NCBI GenBank assembly: GCA_963726825.1
Contig: CAVSDT010000001.1
Span: 248,001-312,000, forward strand
Origin: DATLGB01 sp963726825
GTDB taxonomy: Bacteria > Actinomycetota > Thermoleophilia > Solirubrobacterales > Solirubrobacteraceae
Length of the DNA: 64,000 nucleotides
Direction: 5' to 3'
Numbering within the stretch: position 1 is the stretch's first letter; the number at the start of each line of letters is the position of its first letter. Shown piece after piece: positions 1 to 8,689 of this stretch. Below the pieces are notes generated by a model, which saw only the letters and a list, made by a program, of their open reading frames with translations, was not told the DNA's origin and did not search any database. Position numbers and translations under genes: made by a program.

Positions 1-129
1 GCGCAGTTCACCGACCCCGAGGCGTTCAGCGCCTACATCGCGAGCGACCCGCACCAGACGCTGCTGTCCGACGTCCTCGAGCCCGGATGCGAGGGCTGGT
101 GGTCGGTGCAGGTCCTCGTTCCCGGCTGA
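1..129 (+). CDS. C-terminal end of a small A/B-barrel (Dabb or ABM-like) protein, partial
   Basis: Only the last 42 codons lie in the window, read in frame 1 and ending at TGA 127-129. The visible tail (FTDPEAFSAY, then a His-containing stretch, then EGWWSVQ) resembles the end of stress-responsive Dabb or antibiotic-biosynthesis-monooxygenase ferredoxin-like barrels, where an F-x-D-x-E-A-F segment precedes a final beta strand. The start is outside the window, so length and catalytic features cannot be judged. It converges on the DehI-like gene downstream. Family assignment is tentative. Confidence 0.5.
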   Translation, partial: AQFTDPEAFSAYIASDPHQTLLSDVLEPGCEGWWSVQVLVPG

Positions 130-163
130 AGGGTGGGCATCGTTTGAGCACCCGTGTCTCGCC

Positions 164-1015
164 TCAGCTTGCCCGCGACTGGATGTCTCGCTCCGAGCTG
201 CCGATCGCCTTTTGGCCGATCGCGGCCCCAACATGAACCATCTCCGGGATGAGGTCACGGGTGAACCGTCGTAGCACAGTGACGACAGCCGGACCGTGGC
301 CGCCGGGCACGTCACCTGCAACATCGAGAGCGGGCCGCAGCGCGTCCGCCTCGCGCTCCGCCAGAGTGACCGCCACGCTGCGGCCGGCTGACAGCTGAGC
401 TGTCTCCATCGCCGGGTACAGCCACTCCGGCAAGCGAGCGAGGAACGGCGGCCAGTGCGCGAGGTGCACGTAGAGACTCGGCACGACGTCGCTCGTCGAA
501 CTGTGCCGCGCAGCAAGTCTCCGGAGGCTCGCTATGACATCTTCAGGGAGGTCGTCGAAGACCGGAAACGGGGGTGGGCTAGGGAGCATCCCGGTTGGCG
601 GTATTACTGGCGCCATTGAACGAACGTCACCGGTCGGCACGTCCTCAATCGTGCGACACAGCGCCGTCAGCAGGATGAGATTGGATCGGTTCCCGCGGTC
701 ATAGACGCCAGCGAGCGCAGCGATGCGCTTCCGGTCTGAGGGCGTGAGGCCCGCCGCGCACCACACGTCTGCGGGCACCGGCGTCGTGAGTGGTAGTTCG
801 AGTTCGGTGGTTAGTCGCATGCGTGCGTCGGCGAGACGTCCGTTCTCCAAGGGCGGGCGGATGGCCGTCCACACCCATGGCAGTACGCCCGGGAGCGTCG
901 CGAGGTGGCGGTAGACGAGGTTCACAAGCGGGACGCCCATCCCCCGGCGCAGCGCGTCGTAGATCACCGCGACGCCCGGTGGCGCCTGATCCTCCCTCAC
1001 CTCGGTCAACGCCAC
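164..1015 (-). CDS. DehI-like (halocarboxylic acid dehalogenase family) protein
   Basis: 283 aa from a GTG at 1015. The protein opens with LTEVREDQAPPGVAVIYDAL and continues with GVPLVNLVYRHLATLPGVL, the pattern of the group I 2-haloacid dehalogenase (DehI) family, an all-helical protein with two internal repeats. A second repeat-like segment (VVPSLYVHLAHWPPFLARLP) is visible near residue 200. The length fits the family. Many actinobacterial members have no demonstrated dehalogenase activity, so substrate is not claimed. The frame stays open upstream to 1255, but that extension is low-complexity and unlike the family, so the GTG is preferred, although its ribosome-binding site is weak. Confidence 0.6.
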   Translation of the reverse strand: MALTEVREDQAPPGVAVIYDALRRGMGVPLVNLVYRHLATLPGVLPWVWTAIRPPLENGRLADARMRLTTELELPLTTPVPADVWCAAGLTPSDRKRIAALAGVYDRGNRSNLILLTALCRTIEDVPTGDVRSMAPVIPPTGMLPSPPPFPVFDDLPEDVIASLRRLAARHSSTSDVVPSLYVHLAHWPPFLARLPEWLYPAMETAQLSAGRSVAVTLAEREADALRPALDVAGDVPGGHGPAVVTVLRRFTRDLIPEMVHVGAAIGQKAIGSSERDIQSRAS

Positions 1016-1677
1016 GATTGCGACTTTTGCAGGGCCGGTACGACCGCGCAAGCAGGGTGCGACGGCGCCGAGCAAGCCGGACGCGGGAAGCCGGAAGCTC
1101 AACCGGCCAGACAAGGTTGGTTTTTGTCTTTGGTGCAAGCTCCGCTTGCACTCCAGGTCGACTGCGCACCCTGCCGCCAGCTCGCGAGTGACCCTCGCGT
1201 CTGCCGACCTCATTGCCGGCCTGCCGCCCATCGCTGGTGGGCACAGCAGCGTCACGCGAGAGCTTGAATCCGTGGCTCACCTCAACGCGCTGCGACCTGT
1301 ATCGCCGCTTCACCGTCGTTCACGCCGCCGGCGAGAAGGAGTCAGCCGCACCGCCAGGCCGCGGCGCGCTTAGCTCGCGCCGTCCTGGGACCTGTCGTCC
1401 CGTCGCGCCGACGTCCTCGGGCGGCGCAGAATCCGGACAGCCCACGTTCAGGACTTTCGGCAGGTACGCCAGCCGCGTTCGGTACGACACACGACGTAGA
1501 GTCGGGTCAGTCTGGTCATCCCTGCCGGCAAGAGAGCGGGACCCCTGGAGGCTGGCGCTGGGCCGATCCACCAGACGCTCGATAAGACGCATTCTGAGCG
1601 CCCGGCGGGGCGCTGCACAGCCGTGTGCTCATTGTGACCGGGGGCGGCGCCGCAGGCTCCGACCAAAATCGCCGCAA
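1016..1677. other. Gene-free stretch ending at the cydB breakpoint
   Basis: No open frame here has a recognisable protein pattern on either strand. It contains a less GC-rich patch around 1110-1140 (a run of T and TTTG) that could hold the promoter of the leftward DehI-like gene. The right edge, about 1677, is where recognisable cydB coding sequence begins abruptly. No tRNA, inverted repeat or transposase remnant was recognised. Confidence 0.5.
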
Positions 1678-2550
1678 CTGCTGGTGGCCGGTGGCGCGAC
1701 CTTCGCCGCCTTCCCGGAGTGGTACGCGACGATGTTCAGCGGCTTCTACCTCGCGTTGCTGGCGCTGCTGGTGGCCCTGATCGTCCGAAACATCGGCGTC
1801 GAGTTCTGGGCCAAGGGCACCGGCGCGCGCTGGCGCGCCGGCTGGGAGTGGGCCGTCGTCGTCGGCAGCGCCGTGCCGGCGCTGCTGCTCGGGGTCGCCT
1901 GGGCCAACATCGCCCACGGCGTCCCGATCGGCACCGACGGCGAGTACGCCGGCTCCTTCTGGACCCTGCTGAACCCCTACGCGCTCGCCGGCGGCGTGAT
2001 GAGCCTGACCCTGTTCCTGGCGCACGGCGCGCACTTCCTGGCCCTGCGGACCACCGGCATGGTCCACGACCGCGCTGTCACTGCCGCCCGGCTCACCGCT
2101 CCGGTGGCGCTCGTGACCGTTGTGGGGTTCGTCGCCTGGACGTTGCTCGTGCAAGACGGGGTCGAGCCCGTTTCGGCGATGGCGCTGGGGCTCGCCGTGG
2201 TCGCTGCTGCGGGCGCCGTGCTGCGCAGCCGCGGCGGCCGGGAGGGCTGGGCCTTCGGCCTCAGTGCCCTCGCCGTGCTGGCCGTGTTCGTCGGCCTGTT
2301 CGCCTGGCTGTTCCCCAATGCCATGCCGTCGACGGAGACTGCGGCGTCCACGCTCACCCTGCGGGAAGCGTCCTCGTCCTCCTACACGCTGACGGTGATG
2401 ACGGTGGTCGCGGCGATCTTCACCCCGCTTGTCCTGCTCTACCAGGGCTGGACCTATTGGGTGTTCCGTCGTCGTGTGAGCGCCGAGGCCTTCCGGCCAG
2501 CCGAGCGCACGCCGCTGGACGCGATCTCGACCCACCGTCACCCGGGCTAG
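1678..2550 (+). pseudogene. cydB: Cytochrome bd oxidase subunit II, 5'-truncated
   Basis: From about 1678 the frame reads LLVAGGATFAAFPEWYATMF and continues through the rest of CydB, with seven or so hydrophobic segments and the usual FWTLLNPYALAGGV loop, to TAG 2548-2550. Full CydB is about 335 aa and starts some 65 residues earlier with the first two helices and the W-D-G-N-E-V-W motif; those are missing. The upstream DNA in this frame has no CydB similarity and no cydA is present. An ATG at 1732 could start a shorter product, but this would probably not form a working oxidase without cydA and the N-terminal helices. Either a real deletion/insertion or an assembly join lies at about 1677. 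cydD follows with no gap. Confidence 0.8.
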
Positions 2551-4215
2551 ATGCGCGATCCCGTCACACGTCGCCTGCTGCGCGAAGGACGCGGCGGACG
2601 GTCCGCCCTCGCCCTCATCGGTGTGCTCGGGACGTGCACCGCTGTGCTCGTCGTGGCCCAGGCGGCCCTGCTCGGACCGATGCTTGCCGACGCCGCGCTG
2701 CACGGTGCCATCCCGGGAGTGACCGCCGTCACCACCCTCGCCGCGGTGTGGGCGGCCCGGATCGCCGTGGGCGCCGGCACGGAGATCGCCGGGCGCTTCG
2801 GCGCGGTGGCGGTGATGAGCGAGCTGCGCGACCGGATCGGGGCGCGACTGCTCGACGCCCGTCCCGGGCTGCCGGCAGGCGCGCGCAGCGGTGAGCTGGC
2901 CACCACCGCGGTCGAGGGCGTCGACGGGCTGGAGGGCTGGTTCGCCCGCTACCTCCCCCAGCTGGTGCTGAGCGCGCTCGTGACCCCCGCCGCCCTCGGG
3001 TTCGTCCTGATTGCGGATCCTCCAGCAGGGCTGGTGCTGGCGCTGGCAGTGCCCGTGCTGATCCTGTTCATGGTCCTCGTCGGGCTCGGTGCGCGCGCCC
3101 ACGCGGCAGCCCGATGGCGAGCGCTGACAGTGCTCGGCGCGCACTTCGCTGACGTGGTGCGAGGCCTCGCGACGCTCCGGGCCCACGGCCGCGAAACGGC
3201 CCAGGCCGAGGTGGTCGGCGCCGTCGCCGATGACTACCGGCGTTCCGCCATGGACACCCTGCGGGTCGCGTTCCTATCGGCCTTCGTACTCGAGTTGACC
3301 GCGATGATCGGCACGGCCCTCGTCGCGGCGACCGTCGGGCTCCAGCTCGTCGCGGGCGACCTCGCGCTCGGCACCGGCCTGGCGGTGCTGCTGCTGGCGC
3401 CGGAGCTGTTCGCGCCGTTGCGCGCGCTCGGACAGGAGTTCCACGCCGCCGAGGACGGCCTCGCCGCGGCAGGGCGCCTGTTCGCCGTGCTGGATGCGCC
3501 GGCCGGTGACGTCGCCACGGGCGACGCCCCGGTCCCGGACCCGTGCGACCTGCCGCTCGTCGGCCGCGCGTTGCACTACACCCACCCGGGCGCCGATGTG
3601 CCCGTGCTGCTCGGCTGCGATCTGACCATCGGACCCGGTGAGACGGTTGCTGTCATCGGCGCCTCCGGCGCCGGCAAGACGACGCTCACCGCGCTGCTGC
3701 TGCGTCAGGCCGACCCCCAGCAGGGACGCCTGCGGTGCGGGACGACCGACCTCCGGGACGTCGATCCCGACGCCTGGCGGGCGTGCGTCGCGTGGGTGCC
3801 ACAGCGCCCGGCCATCGTCCACGACACCGTCGCGGCCAACATCCGCCTCGGGTCCCCCTTCGCCGACGACCAGGCCGTCCGCACCGCCGCCTGGCAGGCA
3901 GAGGTCGACCTCGATGCGACCCCGCTGGACCTCGTGATCGGCGACGGTGGCCGCGGCCTGTCCGCCGGTCAGCGACAGCGGATCGCCCTCGCCCGCGCCT
4001 TTCTGCGCGACGCGCCGCTCGTCGTCGTCGACGAGCCGACCGCGCACCTGGACCCCGGCACGGCGGCAGCACTGCAGGACGCGCTGCTCGAGCTGTGTGC
4101 CGACCGGACAGCGCTGATCGTCACTCACGACCTCGCGTTGGCCGCGCGGGCCGACCGCGTACTGGAGCTGCGTGACGGCCTCCTCACCGACGCGACCCAG
4201 GGCGTCCCGGCATGA
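2551..4215 (+). CDS. cydD: Thiol reductant ABC exporter subunit CydD
   Basis: 554 aa ABC half-transporter needed to assemble cytochrome bd; CydDC is known to export cysteine or glutathione to the periplasmic side. An N-terminal six-helix type I exporter domain (about 1-320) is followed by a nucleotide-binding domain with Walker A GASGAGKTT (near 370), signature LSAGQRQR and Walker B VVVDEPTAHLD. ATG 2551 directly follows the cydB stop, and the gene overlaps cydC by ATGA at 4212-4215, so cydB-cydD-cydC form a translationally coupled operon. CydD rather than CydC is chosen by order and by similarity of the first transmembrane segment. Confidence 0.88.
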   Translation: MRDPVTRRLLREGRGGRSALALIGVLGTCTAVLVVAQAALLGPMLADAALHGAIPGVTAVTTLAAVWAARIAVGAGTEIAGRFGAVAVMSELRDRIGARLLDARPGLPAGARSGELATTAVEGVDGLEGWFARYLPQLVLSALVTPAALGFVLIADPPAGLVLALAVPVLILFMVLVGLGARAHAAARWRALTVLGAHFADVVRGLATLRAHGRETAQAEVVGAVADDYRRSAMDTLRVAFLSAFVLELTAMIGTALVAATVGLQLVAGDLALGTGLAVLLLAPELFAPLRALGQEFHAAEDGLAAAGRLFAVLDAPAGDVATGDAPVPDPCDLPLVGRALHYTHPGADVPVLLGCDLTIGPGETVAVIGASGAGKTTLTALLLRQADPQQGRLRCGTTDLRDVDPDAWRACVAWVPQRPAIVHDTVAANIRLGSPFADDQAVRTAAWQAEVDLDATPLDLVIGDGGRGLSAGQRQRIALARAFLRDAPLVVVDEPTAHLDPGTAAALQDALLELCADRTALIVTHDLALAARADRVLELRDGLLTDATQGVPA

Positions 4216-6038
4216 GCGCGTCCGACCACGGGCCGGTGCGCCGCATCGTCGCGACCGCGCCGCCCGACCGGCCGCTCCTGGCCTGGACCGTCCTCGCCGG
4301 CGCCGGGTCGCTGCTGGCCGCCGTCACGCTGTTCGGCCTGTCCGGCGCGCTGATCGCCAAGGCGGCGGCCCAGCCCCCGGTGCTCTCGCTCGGGGTGCTG
4401 ATCGTTGCGGTGCGCGCGACCGGACTCGTGCGGGCCGGCGCGCGCTACGGCGAGCGGCTGGCGGGACACGACCTCGCGCTTCGCGCGCTCGCCGTCCTGC
4501 GGGCGACGCTGTTCCGGCGGCTGGTCCCGCTCGTCCCCGCCGACCTCCGGGGCGATCCCGGGCAGCTGCTCGCCCGCTTCGTCGGTGACGTCGACCGCCT
4601 GCAGGACCTCTACCTGCGCGCGCTGCTGCCCCCCGCCGTCGCTGCCGTCGCCGCGCTTGCGGCTGTCGCTGTGGCCGCCCTCGTCGTTCCTGCGGCGGGC
4701 GTGGTCCTGGCCGCCGGGCTGCTGACGGCGGGCGTCGCCGTCCCGCTCGCCGTCGCAGCACTGGGGCGCCGGGCGGCCCGGCGCCAGGCGGCCGCCCGGG
4801 GTGCCTTGACCGCCGAGCTGCTCGAGACGTCGCGCTTCGGCCCCGAGCTGGCATCCCTTGGGCTGGGTGTCCAGCGCCAGGCACGGCTGCGCGACGCCGA
4901 TCGGCGCCTCGCCGGGCTGCGCCGGCGGGACGCGGCGGCCACCGCGCTCGCCAAGGCGCTGGCGCAGGGCGCCCAGGCCGCCACCGTCGTGGCGCTCGTG
5001 GCCATCGCCGCAGCCGCCGTGGAGTCCGGCCAGTTGACGGCCCCGCCGGCAGTCGCCCTCGTGCTGCTTGGACTCGCGAGCTTCGAGGCGACCATGCCGC
5101 TGGCTGACGCCGCACAGCGGCTCGCCGTCTGCCGGGGCGCCGCTGTCCGGATCGCCGACGTCCTCGATGCGACCCCCACCGTGACCGATCCGCCGGTGCC
5201 ACGCCCGGTGCCGGGCGACGGCGACTTGGTGCTCGACCACGTCACCTTCGGCTGGCCGGATCGGCCGCCGCTCCTACGTGACGCGTCGCTGCGACTGGCC
5301 CCTGGCGAGTGCGTGGCCCTCGCAGGCCCGAGCGGAGCGGGCAAGTCGACCCTGGCGGAGCTGCTGGTGCGCTTCCGCGATCCGCTCGAGGGCCGAATCG
5401 TCTTCGGGGACGCCGACCTGCGTGACCTCGACCAAGCGGCGCTGCGGCGAAGCGTGCGTCTCGTCGCCCAGGATGCCGCGCTGTTCACGACGACGATCGC
5501 CGAGAACGTCCGGCTTGCCCGGCCGGATGCCGACGACGCCGCCGTCGCCGCGGCACTCGCCGCCGCGGGCCTGAGGTCCTGGCTGGCGACGCTCTCCGCG
5601 GGCCAGGACACGCTCGTCGGCGAGGACGGTGCGCAGGTGTCCGGCGGTCAGCGACAGCGCATCGGGGTCGCGCGGGCTCTGCTCGCGCCCGCGCGCTTCC
5701 TGATCGTGGACGAGCCCACCGCGCACCTCGACGTCGCGGCCTCCGGGGCGCTGCTCGGCGCGCTGCTCGGCCACGCGCGCAAGCACGGCATCGGCGTGCT
5801 GGCCATCGTGCACACCACCCCTCCGGGCGTCCGCTTCGACCGCACGCTCGAGCTGCGGGGCGGGCGGTTGAGTCCCCTCGGCTCCGACGTTCAGGCGTCG
5901 GGTGCCCTGCGCGTGACGGGGATGCTCGCCGACAAGATCGTGCCGGAGCCGGGCGCCGAGGTGATCTCCAGCGTGCCCCCCACGAGAGCGAGGCGCTCTC
6001 GCATGCCGACCAGCCCGAACCCCGCTTCCGAAGACTGA
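4212..6038 (+). CDS. cydC: Thiol reductant ABC exporter subunit CydC
   Basis: 608 aa partner of CydD. It has a type I exporter membrane domain in the first 330 residues, Walker A GPSGAGKST, signature VSGGQRQR and Walker B LIVDEPTAHLD. Its ATG overlaps the cydD stop. The normal family end comes around LELRGGRL (about nt 5865). Here no stop occurs and the frame runs about 50 further residues to TGA 6036-6038, passing antisense through the last 148 bases of the convergent histidine kinase gene. The added tail has no recognisable domain and is probably unselected read-through coding sequence. Confidence 0.88.
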   Translation: MSASDHGPVRRIVATAPPDRPLLAWTVLAGAGSLLAAVTLFGLSGALIAKAAAQPPVLSLGVLIVAVRATGLVRAGARYGERLAGHDLALRALAVLRATLFRRLVPLVPADLRGDPGQLLARFVGDVDRLQDLYLRALLPPAVAAVAALAAVAVAALVVPAAGVVLAAGLLTAGVAVPLAVAALGRRAARRQAAARGALTAELLETSRFGPELASLGLGVQRQARLRDADRRLAGLRRRDAAATALAKALAQGAQAATVVALVAIAAAAVESGQLTAPPAVALVLLGLASFEATMPLADAAQRLAVCRGAAVRIADVLDATPTVTDPPVPRPVPGDGDLVLDHVTFGWPDRPPLLRDASLRLAPGECVALAGPSGAGKSTLAELLVRFRDPLEGRIVFGDADLRDLDQAALRRSVRLVAQDAALFTTTIAENVRLARPDADDAAVAAALAAAGLRSWLATLSAGQDTLVGEDGAQVSGGQRQRIGVARALLAPARFLIVDEPTAHLDVAASGALLGALLGHARKHGIGVLAIVHTTPPGVRFDRTLELRGGRLSPLGSDVQASGALRVTGMLADKIVPEPGAEVISSVPPTRARRSRMPTSPNPASED

Positions 6039-7564
6039 GCTGCAGGGTCGTAGCCGTCACCGTCGTCGCTGACGCGCGCTTCGACCCGGCCGGGGCGATC
6101 AACGACGGTGACGACCACCCCCGTCGCTCCGGCGTGTTTCACCACGTTGGTGAGCGCCTCCTGCACAACCCGGTAGATCGTGGTCTCGAGCTCGGGGGCG
6201 TGGCGCTGTGCGCTGCGCCCCGTCTCGAAGTCCAGGTCGCAACGCAGGTCGACGCTCAGCCCCGACACGGCCTCGACCCGGTCACGCAGATCGCCCAGTG
6301 CGGCTGCGGTGCCGAACTGGTCCAGCGCGGGTGGACGGAGATCGCTGATCAAGGCCCGCAGGCTGTCCACGCCGTCGCCGAGCATCTCGATCACCTGGCC
6401 GACAGTCCGCCGTAGCTCGGCGACGTCATCCCCCGACTGGGCGGCGGACAGCAGCAGGCGGAGGGTGGCGAGGTCTTGCAGTGTCTGGTCGTGCAGCTCG
6501 CGCGCCCAGCGGCGGCGCTCGCTCTCGGAGGCGGTGATGCTGCGACGCAACGACTCTGCGCTCGCGCTCCGCGCGGTCGCCATCGCGGTCGCCGCAAACG
6601 CTGCGAACGCTTCGAAGACCCGCTCCTCGTCATCGTCGAAGGGGGCGTCCCCATCGACGCGGTCGAGTGCGACGAGGACGCCGACGGTGCGGTTGTGAAA
6701 CCGCATCGGCGTCACCATGCCGTGGGTGGCCCCGAGCACCCGCCGCGCGTACGTCGTCTCCGGAAGCTGCACGAAGCGCTGGCTGCGACTGGATTCGACG
6801 ACGCCTGCCGCCACAGACTCCGCCAACGGCAGGCGCGTGCCCGCAAGGCCGTCGATGCCCTCACCGGCGGCGGCCACCACCACGATCTCGTCGCCTTCCA
6901 CGATTGCCAGCTCGGCCGACCGTGCCCCGATCAGGCTGCGCGAGCGCTTCACGATCAGCTCGAAAACCCGCTCGAGCTCGGTCATGCCGGCGAGGCCCTG
7001 ACTGATCTCCAACGCCGTCTCCAGGCTGCGCCCGGCGCGGTCCAGCTGCACCTCGACGAGCTCGAGCCGCGTCGCGGTCCTGGCGTGCTCGATCGCGCGG
7101 CCGGCGACAGCGGCAAGCGCAACGATGACTTCCTCGTCGACCTCGGAGAACGAACCGCCGGCCTTCTCCGTCAAGTACAGGTTCCCCCACGGTTCCCCGG
7201 CGACGACGATCGGAACGCCGAGGAAGGAGCGCATCGGTGGGTGCCCGGACGGGAACCCGTAGGACTGCGGGTGCATGCCGACGTCGGCAAGTCGGAGCGG
7301 TTGGCCGTCCTCGATCAGCACGCCGAGCACCCCACGACCACGCGGCAGGCTGCCGATGGAGGCGCGTGCGTCGTCGTCGACGCCAAGCGTGATAAAACGC
7401 TCCAGCTCACGTCGCCCGGTGTCCAACACGCCGAGCGCCGCGTAACGTGCGCCGCTCAGCTCGTGCGCCGTCTCGAGCAGGCGGCGTAGCAGCTCGTCCA
7501 GGTCGCGCTCGTCTGACAACGCCTGACTCGCCATGAGGACCTGGGAGAAGCGGTCGGCGTCCAC
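5891..7564 (-). CDS. DosS/DevS-like GAF-GAF histidine kinase
   Basis: 557 aa from GTG 7564 (ATG 7534 is an alternative). Two GAF domains (about 20-165 and 190-335) precede a HisKA_3 dimerisation domain with the phospho-acceptor in RELHDQTLQD (His about 358) and an HATPase with QEALTNVVKHAG and GFGLVGMRERL. The first GAF contains GHPPMRSFLGVP, which aligns with the segment holding the haem-ligating His149 of M. tuberculosis DosS, so a haem-based redox or gas sensor is likely. The probable partner is the NarL-type regulator at 9654. It is divergent from a USP gene, and its 3' end overlaps cydC on the other strand. Confidence 0.85.
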   Translation of the reverse strand: MDADRFSQVLMASQALSDERDLDELLRRLLETAHELSGARYAALGVLDTGRRELERFITLGVDDDARASIGSLPRGRGVLGVLIEDGQPLRLADVGMHPQSYGFPSGHPPMRSFLGVPIVVAGEPWGNLYLTEKAGGSFSEVDEEVIVALAAVAGRAIEHARTATRLELVEVQLDRAGRSLETALEISQGLAGMTELERVFELIVKRSRSLIGARSAELAIVEGDEIVVVAAAGEGIDGLAGTRLPLAESVAAGVVESSRSQRFVQLPETTYARRVLGATHGMVTPMRFHNRTVGVLVALDRVDGDAPFDDDEERVFEAFAAFAATAMATARSASAESLRRSITASESERRRWARELHDQTLQDLATLRLLLSAAQSGDDVAELRRTVGQVIEMLGDGVDSLRALISDLRPPALDQFGTAAALGDLRDRVEAVSGLSVDLRCDLDFETGRSAQRHAPELETTIYRVVQEALTNVVKHAGATGVVVTVVDRPGRVEARVSDDGDGYDPAAQSSEAGFGLVGMRERLALVGGTLEITSAPGSGTILSASIPVTRRAPDA

Positions 7565-7656
7565 GCGCGGACGATACCGCCCCGCTCTGATCGTCCAGAA
7601 GGTGGCCGCCACCGGGCTCGCCGTCATGCGCAACAAGCGCGGACCTGCACTTCGGG

Positions 7657-7670
7657 GGACTACGGGCGGC
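7657..7670 (+). promoter_or_regulatory. Candidate activator site containing GACTACGGGCGG
   Basis: GGACTACGGGCGGC lies in the middle of the 182-base divergent gap between the kinase (7564) and the USP gene (7747), 76 bases before the USP start. The same core GACTACGGGCGG occurs 82 bases before the USP at 22695, and GACTACGG occurs between the regulator and the USP at 10.4 kb. The GGGAC left half resembles a DosR half-site, so the linked NarL-type regulator is the obvious candidate ligand. Function is inferred only from recurrence and position. Confidence 0.35.
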
Positions 7671-7746
7671 CACACGGGCCGCACCGGATGTGGTCACGCC
7701 GACCGTCGACGAGGCTCACCCAATCACCCCTCTCGAAAGGACCGTC

Positions 7747-8652
7747 GTGTTCCGCAACATCGTCGTCGGCTACGACGGCTCGCCTCAGGCCGACCGCGGC
7801 ATCGACCTGGCCTCCTGGCTCGCCGGTCCCTCGGGCGGGAACGTGGCCCTCGTGAACGCCATCCCGTTCTTTCGCACCTTCAGCTACCCCTTGAACGGTC
7901 TCTCCTATCCCGAGGAGGTGCGCCACCGGGCGCAGACGACGCTGCGGCGCGGCGCAGCCCGCGTCGGGACCTCGCTTGCCTGGGAGACTGAGGTGCGCGC
8001 GGACGCGTCCGTTGCCTCTGCGCTGCTCGACGCTGCGCAGGAGCGGAATGCTGACTTGATCGCCCTAGGCGCGACGCATCACGGACAGGGCGGTCGGACC
8101 GTCGGCCGTGCGGTCGTGCAGCGACTGTTGCATCAAGCACGGTGCGCGGTCGCCGTGGCGGCGCCCGACGGGCGCACGCTCCCTGAGACTGGCGTCCGCA
8201 TCACCGTCGCTTACGACGGGTCGGCCGCCGCTGACGCCGCGCTCGACGGCGCCTGCGAGATCGCCGCGGCCCGTCAAGGCAGCATCCACCTCTGCGGGGT
8301 CCCGCATTCCCCGGTCCTTGCCGAGCCAGCCGAACGCGGGGGGCGGCTCGCATTGACGGAGACGGACCTGCGCCGCCGGATCGACGCGAAGGTCGATGAG
8401 GTCGGCGATCGACTGCCGGTGCGCGGAACGGTGTTGCACGGCTCGGTGCTGCCCACCCTCGCCGACGCGGCCGCAAGAGGGGACCTCCTCGTCGTCGGCA
8501 CTCGCGCTCGGTCGCTCGTGCGCCGCGCAATCGCCGGCAGCGTCGCGGCGGGCCTGCTCAACCGGGCACAGGTTCCGGTGATCGTCGAGCGCGAACCCGC
8601 GGAGGTGGCCGCGGATCAGCACGAGGGCGGCCGGGATGCGATCTCAGCCTGA
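7747..8652 (+). CDS. Universal stress protein, two tandem UspA domains
   Basis: 301 aa from GTG 7747, preceded by the Shine-Dalgarno-like GAAAGGA. Domain 1 (1-140) starts VFRNIVVGYDGSPQADRGID; domain 2 (about 150-290) starts VRITVAYDGSAAADAALDG and ends near LNRAQVPVIVER. The ATP-loop G-x2-G-x9-G-S/T is only partly kept in each domain (GATHHG, and GTRARSLVRRAIAGS), so nucleotide binding is uncertain. Tandem USPs are typical members of DosR-type dormancy regulons, which fits its position beside the DosS-like kinase and the upstream GACTACGG element. Confidence 0.88.
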   Translation: MFRNIVVGYDGSPQADRGIDLASWLAGPSGGNVALVNAIPFFRTFSYPLNGLSYPEEVRHRAQTTLRRGAARVGTSLAWETEVRADASVASALLDAAQERNADLIALGATHHGQGGRTVGRAVVQRLLHQARCAVAVAAPDGRTLPETGVRITVAYDGSAAADAALDGACEIAAARQGSIHLCGVPHSPVLAEPAERGGRLALTETDLRRRIDAKVDEVGDRLPVRGTVLHGSVLPTLADAAARGDLLVVGTRARSLVRRAIAGSVAAGLLNRAQVPVIVEREPAEVAADQHEGGRDAISA

Positions 8653-8689
8653 TCCTTGCCCGCGGCCGGCAGACATCGTGCCCCGGCGG

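Noticed and set aside
1213..1677. In-frame upstream extension of cydB that would give a 445-codon gene
   Set aside because: The extra ~155 codons show no CydB similarity, no membrane segments and a different composition; CydB similarity starts sharply at about 1678.
1016..1677. Insertion sequence or transposase remnant at the cydB break
   Set aside because: No transposase-like frame, terminal inverted repeat or target duplication could be recognised by eye.
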